Shown: piece after piece, positions 1 through 10,950 of the stretch
How positions within the stretch are numbered: the first letter of the stretch is position 1
How the letters are laid out: each line of letters opens with the position of its first letter
NCBI GenBank assembly: GCA_014529385.2
Contig: CM043942.1
Location: 51,214,774 to 51,278,773 of the forward strand
Reading direction: 5' to 3'
Source of the DNA: Adiantum capillus-veneris
Lineage: Eukaryota > Streptophyta > Polypodiopsida > Polypodiales > Pteridaceae
DNA length: 64,000 nt
The notes under the pieces: model-generated
Told to the model about the DNA's origin: nothing
The model's input: only the letters and a program-made list of their open reading frames with translations
Databases searched by the model: none
Made by a program: the position numbers and the translations under genes

Positions 1-1831
1 TTCGGACTGCTTGATTTTTAAACCTAGACAAGTGATTATGACAAAAAATTACATTGAATTAAATGTTTGATACTAAGCAAATGCGGTGAATATTAGGCTA
101 CCAATCACAATTAAAGTAGACAATCATAGATGCAAAAAGATAAGGGCAATGCTAATGGACAAGAAACACCTGCTTGTGTCGATGGTCGCGCTTGATTTGA
201 AGAGTGAGTCGAGATAAAGATTCCATGAAGTCCAAATCCTATCAATAGCAACACGTTCCTGTACACACTAGGAAACAAAAGGAATACCTCCAGGAGGCAC
301 ATCAGTGGAAAAGGTACCAACACTTATTGAACACAACAAAAAACATAAGGAACCCTAACCTAATTATTTGCACTCCCCCTAGAGAGTCAAGGAATAGGAT
401 ATTGTAGAGGTGGGGGGAAACCCTAAGGCTAAACCCCTATCCTCGTCGTCGAGATAAACAAAGTCATCATCCATGAGACCATATGTGCCATCCGTGTAGT
501 CGATAAATTTTTCTTCTTCATCATAGGTGCCCATGTTTACTAAGAAGGTCACTAGAACGCCTATAGTCATCTTGGTCAAAAGGGTAGGCTTGTGCAATGG
601 AGAAACGCTCTCTACTAAGTATGGATCAGACGTGGTCAAGAGACGTATCAGCCATTCTAACTCCTCCTCAAAATTCCTCTCACATGCTAGCGTACCTATC
701 AAATCCCATTCACATGCAAGCACTGGAAAGACCATGTGAAATATTTTGTGAAAAGTAACGAGGGTACCTCTCACCCAAGGCAGGAGTGGATGACTCTAGC
801 GTACTAGCCATATCTATACACGCAAATAGATGATGGTTAGAGTGAAAATATTACAAGGGTCGTGTTCTTGTGCATAATTTGTTTTTATGATTTGTATTAT
901 GGCTCTTGCTCTTTTACTTTTTTATCTTGTTTTTGTGAGTATAAGGCTTTATATATACATTCCCTAAGATTGGAGATTAAGAGGTCAGGGAGAAAGGTTG
1001 AGAGGGAAGCAAGTGAATGATGGATGTCCACAAACACTCCCCCCTTCCTTGGGTAGATCATACCGTTTGAAATGATGTCGTCACCCTTTGAAACCAATTG
1101 TTCCAGTTGGTAATAGGTGAGGATTTTCCAGTAGTTTTCTATTACCCTAGGTGCCTCGTCAAGTTGCAAGGGTGGTAAGGTACTCTCCCAGGATCGAACT
1201 TGAAGTGGTTCATCAGGTGATTCTTCAACACTGGGAGGTGTGGATCTTTTGTAGCTTCATGGAGGTCCACTACATAGATGGAGGCTGTGTAGAAGCTTTT
1301 ATTTCTATGGATGTATTACATGAGGAGCTAGAAGCTTCATGGAACTCCCCCCTTCCTAAGCTAGGTGGAATAAATTGGTTTTGCCTTGGAGCCCAAACTA
1401 GCTATGGACTAGTGTGTAGCATTCTGTGATCTTTCCCTTCCCACGGTCTGCCATGCGCTTTAGTATTACACTGTTTGATTCATATGGGTTTTTTGTCGAT
1501 AGGGAAGGACACATTTTACGTTTAGGTACCCAAATTTGCTCATTTCCATCATAGTAGCCTTGGGCTTCTAATAGTTTGTTTTGGAATCCATCGTGATTTG
1601 GTCTTGACGCTCCTAGGGCGCGCTCTTGGTTTTTCCGGGAAATATTTTCTTGAATGGATGGGAGGGTTGAGGTAGTTGGAAGTAAGGCCTTGGGGACCCA
1701 TTGATATGTACTCTTAGGTCGTGCAGGTTGAGTACTTGCAATATTACTGCTTGCTGCAACTACAAGTGTTGAAGTGTTAGGTCATGGGTAGCCGGCAAAG
1801 TGACTTAACCACCTTGGCTTGTGAATGTTGG
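1..1831 (-). other. E1 3' region, unassigned
   Basis: Short minus-strand open segments at 1169-897 and 774-379 give acidic, non-repetitive peptides that I cannot assign. They could be relics of an accessory ORF such as D carries downstream of pol, but I see no direct similarity. No LTR end is evident. No host gene is supported. Confidence 0.35.
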
Positions 1832-2250
1832 CTATCCTTCAACTTTGCTAGAGTTTGCAACGTAGGTGACTTTTCTTGAATGATAGGGGTAAGAGTCGGT
1901 GGTCCGCGTCGTGACACTACCAGTATCCCAATCAATAGTGCATTTGGTTGCCAACATCCACGTGCGTCCCAGTTTTACGTTGCTTTCCATAGCTCCTCGG
2001 GCATGACTAGAAACCTCTGCACTAGCTTCCATTGTCATAGACAACAGGGTCTGAAGGACTCCAAGAATAGCAGTTTTCTTTTTATTAATGCCCTTGACTT
2101 CCATCGTACTCGGGAATAGGGTCGGTTTATTAATTGACACCAAACTCCATAGGATAACAAAATTGTGTTTTAGCTCCCGTATCTAATAAGGCATTGTATA
2201 GTACTTTCCCATAGGGGCTATTTAGCTCAATTGGGTATCGTAGGGGTGGC
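1832..2250 (-). pseudogene. E1 retropepsin-like stretch downstream of integrase
   Basis: Seen: the minus strand at about 2240-2165 reads VLYNALLDTGAKTQF. This is the retropepsin active-site pattern: hydrophobic residues, then Asp-Thr-Gly-Ala. It lies about 250-400 bp past the end of the integrase C-terminal region. No comparable motif is found between gag and RT (5676-5255). Known: in Ty3/gypsy elements the protease normally precedes RT. Inference: this lineage carries its protease after the integrase. The following segment (2143-1832) is open but unrecognised. D shows the same arrangement at about 41373. Confidence 0.55.
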
Positions 2251-2439
2251 TCAGATTCTAATGAGTCGTCATCTGTGTCCTCGAAAAATGCTTGCGTGAT
2301 TCCAGATTAGCCTCTCCATTGCGTCTAAGAAGACGTTGTTGTCGTCTCGAGCCTCAACTCTTGCTTGGATTTTAAAGCTCTGCTTGTTCCTTGGAAGCCT
2401 TCTTTTGATGGATGGCTTGCAACTCTTCCTGGCTTATAG

Positions 2440-3680
2440 GATCATAATATCTTTTGAATTTACTCCCATTAAGGAATCCCAATGGTTTCAACTCCATCTA
2501 GAGTCTCCACAGATGTGTACCTTGCGGGGTAATTTCACACACTCGATATGGTCCCTTACCAGCGTATTTCAATTTCTTCTTTTCATTACGTACCCCGTAC
2601 ATAAGAACTTATCACCAACCTTGATGTCTTTATCCTTTAAATGGCTATCAAACACTTCTTTCTCCTATCCTTCTCCACTAGAAGCATTCGCACAGCTAAT
2701 TGCCTCTCTTTCATCTAGCCTTTCCAGGATATATAATGCTCCACTAAGGGTTACCATCCAACCTTCTTGAGAAGCTACTCGAAGACTAGGAATGACAAAC
2801 TCCCATGGCATAACTGCTTCTTGGCCATACACACATCTTAAACGGTGTGCAATTAATAGCAACTTTATACGCAGTACGATAACCCATAAAGCTGATGTAA
2901 GCTTTAGTCCAATCAATGCGATGAGCCTCGACTGTCTTTGTCAAAATGGAGATGAGAGTTTTGTTGGTACTCTCAGCTTGGCCATTTTCTTGGGAATAAT
3001 AGGTGTAGACTTGTGGGAGATATCATGAAGTTTGATGTGAGTTCTTTTATTACTTCATTTATAAAATGAGTTCCATTGTCACTCACAAGTTCAAAGGGCA
3101 TCCAAAACGTGTGATAATTTTCTCAAAGAGGAACTTAGCTGTTGTTTTTCATCCGCCTCCGTGTTGCTTTTGCTTCAACCCATTTGGTTACATAGTCGGT
3201 AGCCACAATGATATATCGTGATTGCGTGTTACGTGCAGCCGGACTAATCGGTCCTACAAAGTCTAAGCCCCACTTTTCAAATGGTGGGTTACCTTGATGG
3301 GATGTAGAGGCATCCTATCACTTCTTGTGACTTCTTGAAGCGTTGGCATTCATCACATCCCTTTGCAAAAAGTGATGCATCCTTAAACAGAGTGGGCCAC
3401 CAATAGCCTAACTGTAAGATCTTTCGGGCAGTCAAGTTTCTTGAAAAGTGACCACCAGCTACGCCCATGTGTGCCTCTTGTAGAATATATAAATACTCAT
3501 CCTCGCGGGCACAGGTCTAAGAACATCATCTTTTCCTCTCTTATAGAGAGTTCCAGCCAGTAAGCAATAGGGTTCGCATTCCTTGATTAATTTTCGAGCT
3601 ATATCTTTTCGCAGTTCTTTGGGTGGAAAACCATTAACTAAGAAGTTAACAAACTTTTCACTCCATTCAGGCATTGTCTC
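2440..3680 (-). pseudogene. E1 integrase
   Basis: Minus-strand translation shows a zinc-binding module (AGGHFSRNL...YWWPTLFKD...KGCDECQ) at about 3480-3340, then core-like stretches down to about 2900, and a C-terminal part with DKFLCTGYVMKR near 2600. A single zinc-binding module is present, unlike in G2 and D. Integrase inserts element DNA into the chromosome. Degraded, several breaks. Confidence 0.75.
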
Positions 3681-3689
3681 AACAATGAA

Positions 3690-4150
3690 CAAAGGAGTAT
3701 CAGGCAATTCATCATCAACCCCCGTAGGAGCTTCGCCATTAGGGATACGAGATAAATGATCCGCCATGACATTTTCCTCCCAGGCCTCACAACAACGGTG
3801 AAGTCAAACTCTAAGAAGAATTAACAACCATCGTGTAATTCGACCTTGTGGAACACGACTTGTTTACCAAATATAGCAATGCTTGATGATCAACATAAAA
3901 CACAAACTTGGTACAAGAAGGTAATAGCGAAATTTCTTTACTGCGTAAATCATAGCTAGAACCTTCGCGCTCTGTAGTAGTGTAGTTCATCTCGGCATCA
4001 TTTAAATTGGCGACTTGCAAAGCTAATAGTGTATCCAATTCATGTTCTCCTGGATGAGTTAGAACACACCCAATAGCAAAATTTGATGCATCAATAAGCA
4101 CATGAAAAGGTACATCCAATCAGGTGTTTCGCAGGATTGGAGCACTTGTT
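3690..4150 (-). pseudogene. E1 RNase H
   Basis: The minus-strand frame shows VLIDASNFAIGCVL, NYTTTERE and FVFYVDHQALLYLVN, the gypsy RNase H core, followed after a short gap by MADHLSRIPNGEAP, the usual end of this domain. RNase H removes the RNA template during reverse transcription. Only one RNase H is seen. Broken. Confidence 0.85.
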
Positions 4151-4197
4151 AGGCCTTCTTTATAACTCCCATAAGATTGATGACATTCTTCCATCCC

Positions 4198-5255
4198 TCA
4201 GTGAAACTCGATAAGAAGCTTGTACAATGGACGCGCTATCTCGGCAAAGTTTAAAATAAACCTTCGATAATAACCAACATGGCCCATAAATCTTTGAACT
4301 CCTTTATAGTTCGTAGGTGGTGGCAAATCGGCAATGGCTTTAACCTTACTCTCATCTGTGCATATCCCGTTCTTGGACACTATATGCCCTAGAACGACTC
4401 CATGCTTAACCCAAAATTGGCATTTGAAAGGGTTCAATGAGATGCGATAAAATCTGCACCTTTCAAATATTTTTCGTAGATATAACAAATGCTTCTCCCA
4501 AGAAGAATAAACACAAAGGTCGTCTAGGAAATCTTCACAAAACTCCCTTAGAAATTCTTTAAACGCGGTGTTTATTAATCGTTGGAATGTAGCAGGGGCA
4601 TTCGTTAAGCCAAAAGCCATAACACGAAATGCAAACACTCCAAACTCTGTGATAAAAGCAGTTTTAGCTTGGTCCTCTAATGCAATTGTGATTTGATTGT
4701 AACCAGAGTACCCATCTAAAAAGCTATAAGATTCCTTGCCCGCAACTCTTTCAAGAACATGTTCTGAATATGGCAAGGATAATGATCTCTCCTAGTGGCT
4801 GCATTAACTTTCTTAAGGTCCACGCACACTCTTAGTTTCCCATTCTTTTTTGGCACAATGACTATTGGAGAAACCCATTCTGAGTGCTCAATAAGGTATA
4901 TGAATCCACATTGGATAAGGTTTTCAATCTCCTCTTGTACAATTTTGGCGTACTTAGGATTCATTGGATAGGGTCGTTGCTGAACGGGTTTAGCAGTGTT
5001 GATCATGGGAATTGTATGTTGCACCACAGAAGGTGGAACGCCCTTCATGTCATGATATGTCCAAGCAAAGATATCCTTGTATTCCTTGAGGAGCTCCTTA
5101 AGTACAGCCTCTTCAGTTTCGGTAAGGTCTTGAGCAATAAAGACTGGTTTAGACTCCTCACCTGGTTCTGCTAATTCTATCTCTTTAACTACCGCTGGAC
5201 CATCATAGACTCCACTGCTTCCATTGGTAGGTATTCGTTGGGCTTTGGCATACAC
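4198..5255 (-). pseudogene. E1 reverse transcriptase
   Basis: Minus-strand frames give a standard gypsy RT. The lead-in has the DIFAWTYHDMKGV motif, then WVSPIVIVPKKNGKLRVCVD (fingers), YSFLDGYSGYNQI (motif with the first catalytic Asp), [13 protein letters not shown] and FLDDLCVYS (catalytic DD box). The thumb and connection region ends with GHVGYYRRFI. The protein would copy element RNA into DNA. The lead-in closely resembles those of G2 and D, so the three are related. Broken. Confidence 0.9.
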
Positions 5256-5675
5256 AACCTTTCGCTCCCCGTGGTATAAGATTTAAAATGTTTAGGAGCC
5301 GTATGTAAGTCAGCAGGCTCTTGTCCTCATGGAGACCTTTCTTTTAGTTCTGCCTCCTTTTGTTGTTGTGCTAACTCTTGGTTTTGACGTCTTCTTATAG
5401 TTCGACTCAATTTCGGCTTTGTAACCTCCAATTGAGCGAGGTCAATGGGTCGCGGGCTGCACCACATGACACTCTGGAGATGTTTACCCCAATTGTCTAC
5501 TAGCTTTCGATGAGCATCACATGCCCCTAGATAGCTAAGCCATACTGCAATAGATCTTTCCTTGTTTATCCTAGCTCTCACATTTGCTCGATATCATCGT
5601 CTCTTATATGACCTTTGTTTCTTGTTAAGGTTTTAATTTTGGTAAACGTTTGAACTCGACTCACTTGATAGGTCT

Positions 5676-7360
5676 TCACTTGATAGCTACTTGAACTGCC
5701 TTGCTCCTAGGCTCTCTATCAGGTGCACTACGCATCTTTTCCGGAATAGAGAGACCGATAGTTTGAGCAAATGCTGCCAAATCTCCTATTTGAGCAGGTA
5801 TAATGGGTGTATGTGCTCCTGGAACCACATGTGAGATGGGAGTTGGCCTTGGCCTTGGCATATGCGCGGCTCTTGGGTCCCATATATCGTATGGTGGTGT
5901 ACCAGACGGTGGTCCAAAGTTTACAGGCGTGGCCCAGGGCATAGGGGGTGCCTGATATGGCATGTTATTATTAAATGGCATGGCTCCACTTCTATAAGAG
6001 CTTGGATAATTCCATTGTGGATTGTAAGCTCTTGGAATAATCGGAGGTGTAGGAGCTACATGAGGCTGAGGTACGACAGGTGCACATGATTGATACATAC
6101 ATGTAGGTATAGTTGGGGGCACTGTGCTACTAGGCATGGGTGCAGTGTTAACAAATGAACTCCATGGTGTATTTATTGTCATGCTCACCACTGGGATATG
6201 CATGGTAGCCGTAGTGTCATTAAGAGAAAGATGAGCTAGATCTGGGAAGGTAAAGCTGCCACTTGTGGGCTCATATTGTACTGAGGCCCTGGCGAAACAA
6301 CATATGGAGGATCAATGGGGCTCACTGAGGGAGTCTCTATTTGTGATAGGGTTGGTTGGTTGGCCTTTCCCGTATCCAAGAATCTCATTAGGCATGTTGA
6401 AGGCATGTTGATCCCTGTGTTCTGTCTTTCTAACTCAACAATCCTATGGAGGACATCACAGACTTTCTGTTGTTGCTCATCTATGCTAGTAGCACCCGAT
6501 GTGGATTGTAGAACATCTAACCAACCCACATGATAGGTGTGTCCTGTGTACGGATCAGTTAAAGCTTCTTCTTGTAGGTCATACTCCCAATTTTTGTTTA
6601 GGAATATCCCATCTACGCCTGGTGTGCTAGAGGTTTCCCTCGAAGTGGAAGCATTATTGCTCCCCATCGCTGGCCCCTCCGTGACTGCTACCTTGGGAGC
6701 ACTCGGTTGCTCGGCTGGCATGATTGTTGTCATAGGAGCCTTTGCTTTCAGGGCTCGACTTTGTTCTAGCCTTCATAGGTTCTCAATTTCCCTCTCCCTT
6801 GTTGCTTGCATATAGCGTTCGATCTCTTGTACTTCGGAAAGACTCCTACCATCGGGTAGTAAAACCTCAGAGGGAGATAGTCCTAAAGGATCAGGAGGTG
6901 CAGTGGATGGAACATTCACATGCACACTCTCAAGAAGCATAGGGTCTATTTTAGGCATGAATGACGAATTTACTTCCCCACTCCCTTCATTTATTTCATT
7001 AACCGCATGTTCGGAGCGAGTAGCTCCAGTAAGGGTCTCTTTTAGCGGCTAAACACGCTAGACCGGGCCGTGGGCCCATGGCATGCATGTCTTGACTTGA
7101 ACCATCAGGGTTTGGTGTAGGATACCCCTCCATGACTTCGTAGTCAGAGGAAGAATCACTAGATGCGATATGAGGATCTTGGGTCGCGCTACCTTGAGTC
7201 CGGCCGAAGGTCCAGAACCTAAGGTGGAGGAGGAATAATGGGTGCCTGCGTAAATGGAGGCACTACCAATATGCTCATGCTCTAACACTCGTCCAGAGCG
7301 TAGGTTCATATAACTTGGATCCCCTAGAAGTGTCAGTGAGTGCCCGTGAAGGATGCTCAC
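5676..7360 (-). pseudogene. E1 gag region
   Basis: Minus-strand open segments lie at 7360-7058, 6958-6773, 6733-6236 and 6203-5676. The first contains MNLRSGRVL, matching the MYLRSG opening of D's gag region and the xLRSG start seen in many plant gypsy gag proteins. The later parts are rich in Pro, Ser, Thr and Met, as in a gag linker. I see no clear CCHC knuckle. It is followed by a pol linker (5581-5327) with no recognisable protease. Broken; function would have been capsid assembly. Confidence 0.55.
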
Positions 7361-8210
7361 CTAGTCTTTTTGGGTGTTTTGCAACCCAAGTCTTTTCTTA
7401 ATTTTTTTTTTATTTTTTGATTTTTTGGTCCTTTTTTTTTGACCCAGCTATAGAATAGAACGTATCATAGCTCAAAACGAGCGTCTCGGTCAGAGGGACA
7501 TGCCGTGCTTTACAGCCTCCGTTTGGTCACTTTATGCCCTCGGACTCCCTAAAAACGTCAATTTCTAGTAGGGAACTAGGCCAAATTAGAAAGTCTAAGA
7601 GTGCAAGTGGGAATAGAAGGGAGGAGAGTGGAGGACTTGCCCCACATGCTCTCATTCCCTCTTGAGGGGGTAGGGTATATATATAATAGTGAGTCTAGTA
7701 TATATCATAGGACTGAGGCCTGCCTGGGCTTGGGTTTGGGCTTGGGGAAATGATCCGATCCCGATCAGAATTTTAGTGTCAACAGCTCACAGACAACTCA
7801 CTACCTTATCTACTTACTAACAGTGATGCTAACCACTAACTAATCTGTTAACTGATTACTGACAGTGAGCTAACTGTCCACCTACTTCCTCTCTCACTAG
7901 CTTACTGTGTAAAGACTGTGTGCAAGCAAACCTTGACAGAAAACGGTGTACAGACTGTGTGCAAGCAGAAATTGCTAACTGCCTTCCTACCTATTCATTC
8001 ACTGCAAACAAGCTAACGACTACTAATGTGCAAAGACTGTGTGCAAACAGAAAACACAACATTCTGGAGAAATCACAGAACTTGCAAAGAATACAGAAAT
8101 TAACAACTTGCAGAAAAACAACTCATTCCTCTTCCTCTTCCTCTTCTTTCCTACTACAACAACTCATAGGAGAAGCACAAAGTGCCTCTTGGGCTTAGTG
8201 CAGGGCGATT
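7361..8210 (-). other. E1 leader between primer site and gag
   Basis: This stretch of about 850 bp has no supported ORF. It holds three near-copies of GACTGTGTGCAAGCA (near 7913, 7951 and 8033) and an AT-rich run at about 7676-7690. Long leaders before gag are common in plant gypsy elements of the Tat/Athila group. I see nothing else in it. Confidence 0.5.
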
Positions 8211-8230
8211 CCCGGCAGCAGCACCAAAAA
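8211..8230 (-). other. E1 primer-binding site
   Basis: On the minus strand this reads TTTTTGGTGCTGCTGCCGGG, resembling the TTGGCGCCGTTGCCGGGGA-type primer site that plant Tat/Athila gypsy elements pair with a tRNA 3' end (commonly tRNA-Arg or tRNA-Asp). It lies immediately downstream of the LTR end. Element D carries a closer match at 31771. The position supports the LTR call; the match is imperfect. Confidence 0.55.
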
Positions 8231-8457
8231 TGTGCGCTCCTTGCCGCACTGTCGAAGCAAGGACCTTGCCTAACACTGTGTGCGAGCCATAGACGGCTCC
8301 AAGCACACAACTAGCTTAACTAGTAAGCTCAAAAGAGGGCAATGGTGTGTCACTCACCGCTCTATGCTCCTGCCGTGGAGGATTCCTCACCACAAAGAAG
8401 AAGGAGACGCCGCTACGTCGCGCTCAACCCGCTTCACCGCCGTCATGCCGCCGCAAT

Positions 8458-8551
<94 letters not shown>

Positions 8552-8879
8552 ACACACACACACACAAGGAGGTTGAAGAAGAAGAAGATGGAGATGGAGA
8601 TGAAGCAAGAGCACTCTTCTATTGCAAAAATGAGAGAATGAGTGAATTTTACGTTTTGTTGACTTTTATATGAGCTCACCCCATTCACACTTGGGCGCCC
8701 ACGCTTAGCCAACTAATCCCTTGAATGTCCCAGTTAGAGTGCGCCTCTCATCGGCGATCACTCTTACCCTTTTCCTATTGGTCCGACAAGCCCGGTACCT
8801 GACTCTACCAAATACATAATACACGTCCGTTGTAGGTGATGGGGTGTCCGTGAGCCGTGAGGGTTAACATCCTTCGACA
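8231..8879 (-). repeat. E1 5' LTR
   Basis: Read on the minus strand the segment begins TGTCGAAGGATG and ends in CA directly before a primer-binding site, the expected LTR ends. It is about 649 bp and contains the long CT and CA microsatellite. The partner LTR would lie left of the window, so the edges rest on the TG...CA ends and the adjoining primer site rather than on an aligned pair. Confidence 0.6.
8461..8566. repeat. Compound (CT)n-(CA)n microsatellite
   Basis: About 70 bp of CT repeat with one interruption is followed directly by about 36 bp of CA repeat with one interruption. It lies inside the E1 LTR. Open frames here encode only Ser-Leu, His-Thr or Arg-Glu repeats and are not genes. 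Confidence 0.95.
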
Positions 8880-9459
8880 GATATGTGGCTTTGGCTATAG
8901 AAAAAAGAGAGCGAAAAATTGAGCAAGAGAGAATCTTATGCTTAGAAAATAAAGGATAAAACTCAATTTTGATGCTTATAAAGGGGTGACAATTGTGTTA
9001 TCAAATATCTGGAAGGTTCCCTAAAGCTCTAGATCCAAAAAACAAAGGAGAATATAAGAAGACAAAGGAACACAAATTGTAGATTGAAAATGAAACAAAA
9101 CTAAAGAAAACAATGATAACTAGGACTAGACGAGTTTGGAGAAACACAATGGACCAAGGTTAAGAGAAGTAAGAAGTACAGAGAGCTTAAGAAAACTCTC
9201 AAGAGGTATGGACAATAGAAGTAGAAAGTGGAGAAGAAGAAGATAAGAAAAATGAGGACAAAATGAGTGCTCTTCCCACTACAAAAATTCACTATACAAG
9301 ATCGGAGGGTAGTAATGATGCAACCTCTACGAGAGCAAAGGACAGGAGTCCTACGATGGGCCCTAGAATACAAAGAAAATAGACTTGGTAGGGCTAGGAG
9401 AGAACCATGACCAGCCTACATAGCAATTGATCCAAGTCCGAAGAGAGGAGGAAAAGCTT

Positions 9460-10950
9460 GTAAGTCTTCTCAAGGAGTACAAGGACGTGTTTGCTTGGTC
9501 ATATAAAGACCCGGAAGGGGTAGATCCTACAATATGCCAACACACAATCCCTTAAAGCCCGATGCAAAACCTAGTTGGTAGAGACCTTACACGTACAATG
9601 ATACATTTGCTAAGCGCATCAAAGACGAGACTGATAAATTAAAGGAGACGAAGTTTATCTACAAGATAGAACACACCGATTGGGTATCTCCCATTGTGGT
9701 AGTGCCTAAGAAGAATGGCAAACTATGAGATTGTGTGAATCTAAAGAAGGTTAATGCCACCACGATAAAGGATAATTATAACTTACCTATTCCTAACCAT
9801 GTCCTAGAACGAGTGACAGGTAAGCGGGCGTACTCCTTCTTAGATGGATACTCAGAATATAACCAACTTCTTAATGCTCTTGAAGATCAATACAAGACAT
9901 ATTTTGCCATGGAATGGGGAATATGTGCATAAAGGGTGATGCATTTGGCTTGAACAATGCCCCAGCAACGTTTCAGACGTTGATGGCACATGCCTTTAAG
10001 GAATACTTAAGTATTTTCTTGAAAATTTACATGGACGACTTATGTTGTGCATTCTCTCTTGAGAGATGAACATACATAGCACCTAAGAAAAGTATAGGAG
10101 AAGTGCCAAACTTATAGAATTTGTCTCAACCTAGAAAATTGCATATTCATGGTTAGACATGGCAGAATCCTGGGACATATTGTCTTAGAGAACGGTATAT
10201 CTACCGACTTGGACAAGATAAAAGAACTTGTGGAACTGCTTAGACCAAACAATGCAAAGAAATTTCATTTCTTTATTGGACATTGTGGTTACTATGGGAG
10301 GTTTATACACATGTATGCAGTTATTGCCCAACCCTTGTACAGACTTATAGTGGCCTTTGTATGGACGAATGAGTGTGAGGACTCATTCAAAAAATTGAAG
10401 AAAGCACTTATATATGCTTCAGTGATGAAAGCACCTGATGGGGGGAAAATCTTTCATGTTCATATTGATGCTTTGGCATTTGCTATTGGATGCATTTTGG
10501 CTCACCCAGGAGATGGAAAAATGGATTTTCCAGTCTGCTATGCAAGCAGGCAGCTTAATAGTGCTGAAAAGAACTACACCACCACGGAATGAGAGGGGCT
10601 TGGGACGATATATGCTGTTAAGAAATTTTGACATTATCACCTTGAAACACGTTCATGTTTTTTACCAATCATCAAGCCCTCCTATACCTCGTAAACAAAC
10701 CATGCAATACCAAAGAATTGTTCGATGATTCATCATATTGCTAGAGTTTGATTTTATCATCATGGTCAAAAAAGGAAAGATGCATCTACGAGAAGATCAT
10801 CTTTCTAGATTACCAAATGGGGAAGCTCCAGAAGGGGTAGATGATGACATGTCTGACGCATATCTTTTCAACATTGAAATGATACCAAAGTGGTTGGAGG
10901 AGAAAGTCCATATACTATCATATGGAGGTGAGTTTAATAAAACAGGGTAG
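9460..10950 (+). pseudogene. G2 reverse transcriptase and RNase H
   Basis: Plus-strand pieces show YKDVFAWSYKDPEGVDPTI, NHVLERVTGKRAYSFLDGYS, LGHIVLENGISTDLDKI, FIGHCGYYGRFIHMYAVIAQ, then RNase H with IDALAFAIGCILAHPGDGK, YASRQLNSAEKNYTTTE and EDHLSRLPNGEAPEGVDDD. These align piece by piece with D (38264-39436). Broken in many places. Confidence 0.85.

Larger units (their letters stand above)
1..8879 (-). mobile_element. E1: broken Ty3/gypsy LTR retrotransposon, minus strand, continues past the left edge
   Basis: Seen: read on the minus strand from 8879 downward there is an LTR (8231-8879), a primer-binding site (8211-8230), a long leader, a gag region (about 7360-5676), reverse transcriptase and RNase H (5255-3811), integrase (about 3790-2450), a retropepsin-like stretch (near 2170-2230) and a 3' region reaching position 1. 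The 3' LTR lies outside the window. RT-RH-IN order places it in Ty3/gypsy; no chromodomain follows the integrase. The element is broken in many places (well over ten). Its right edge abuts gypsy remnant G2, suggesting E1 inserted into G2. The protease position after the integrase is unusual and is shared with element D. Confidence 0.85.

Noticed and set aside
2336-2770. Plus-strand open frame of 144 codons
   Set aside because: Lies opposite the E1 integrase C-terminal region and has no recognisable feature.
7676-7784. Alternative LTR end for E1 (TGTTGACACTAAAATTC on the minus strand, with a TATATATA run)
   Set aside because: The primer-site-like sequence lies at 8211-8230, next to a better TG...CA segment at 8231-8879; no primer site adjoins 7784.
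8387-8712. Long open frames in several phases across the CT/CA repeat
   Set aside because: They translate to Ser-Leu, His-Thr, Arg-Glu or Val-Cys repeats dictated by the microsatellite.
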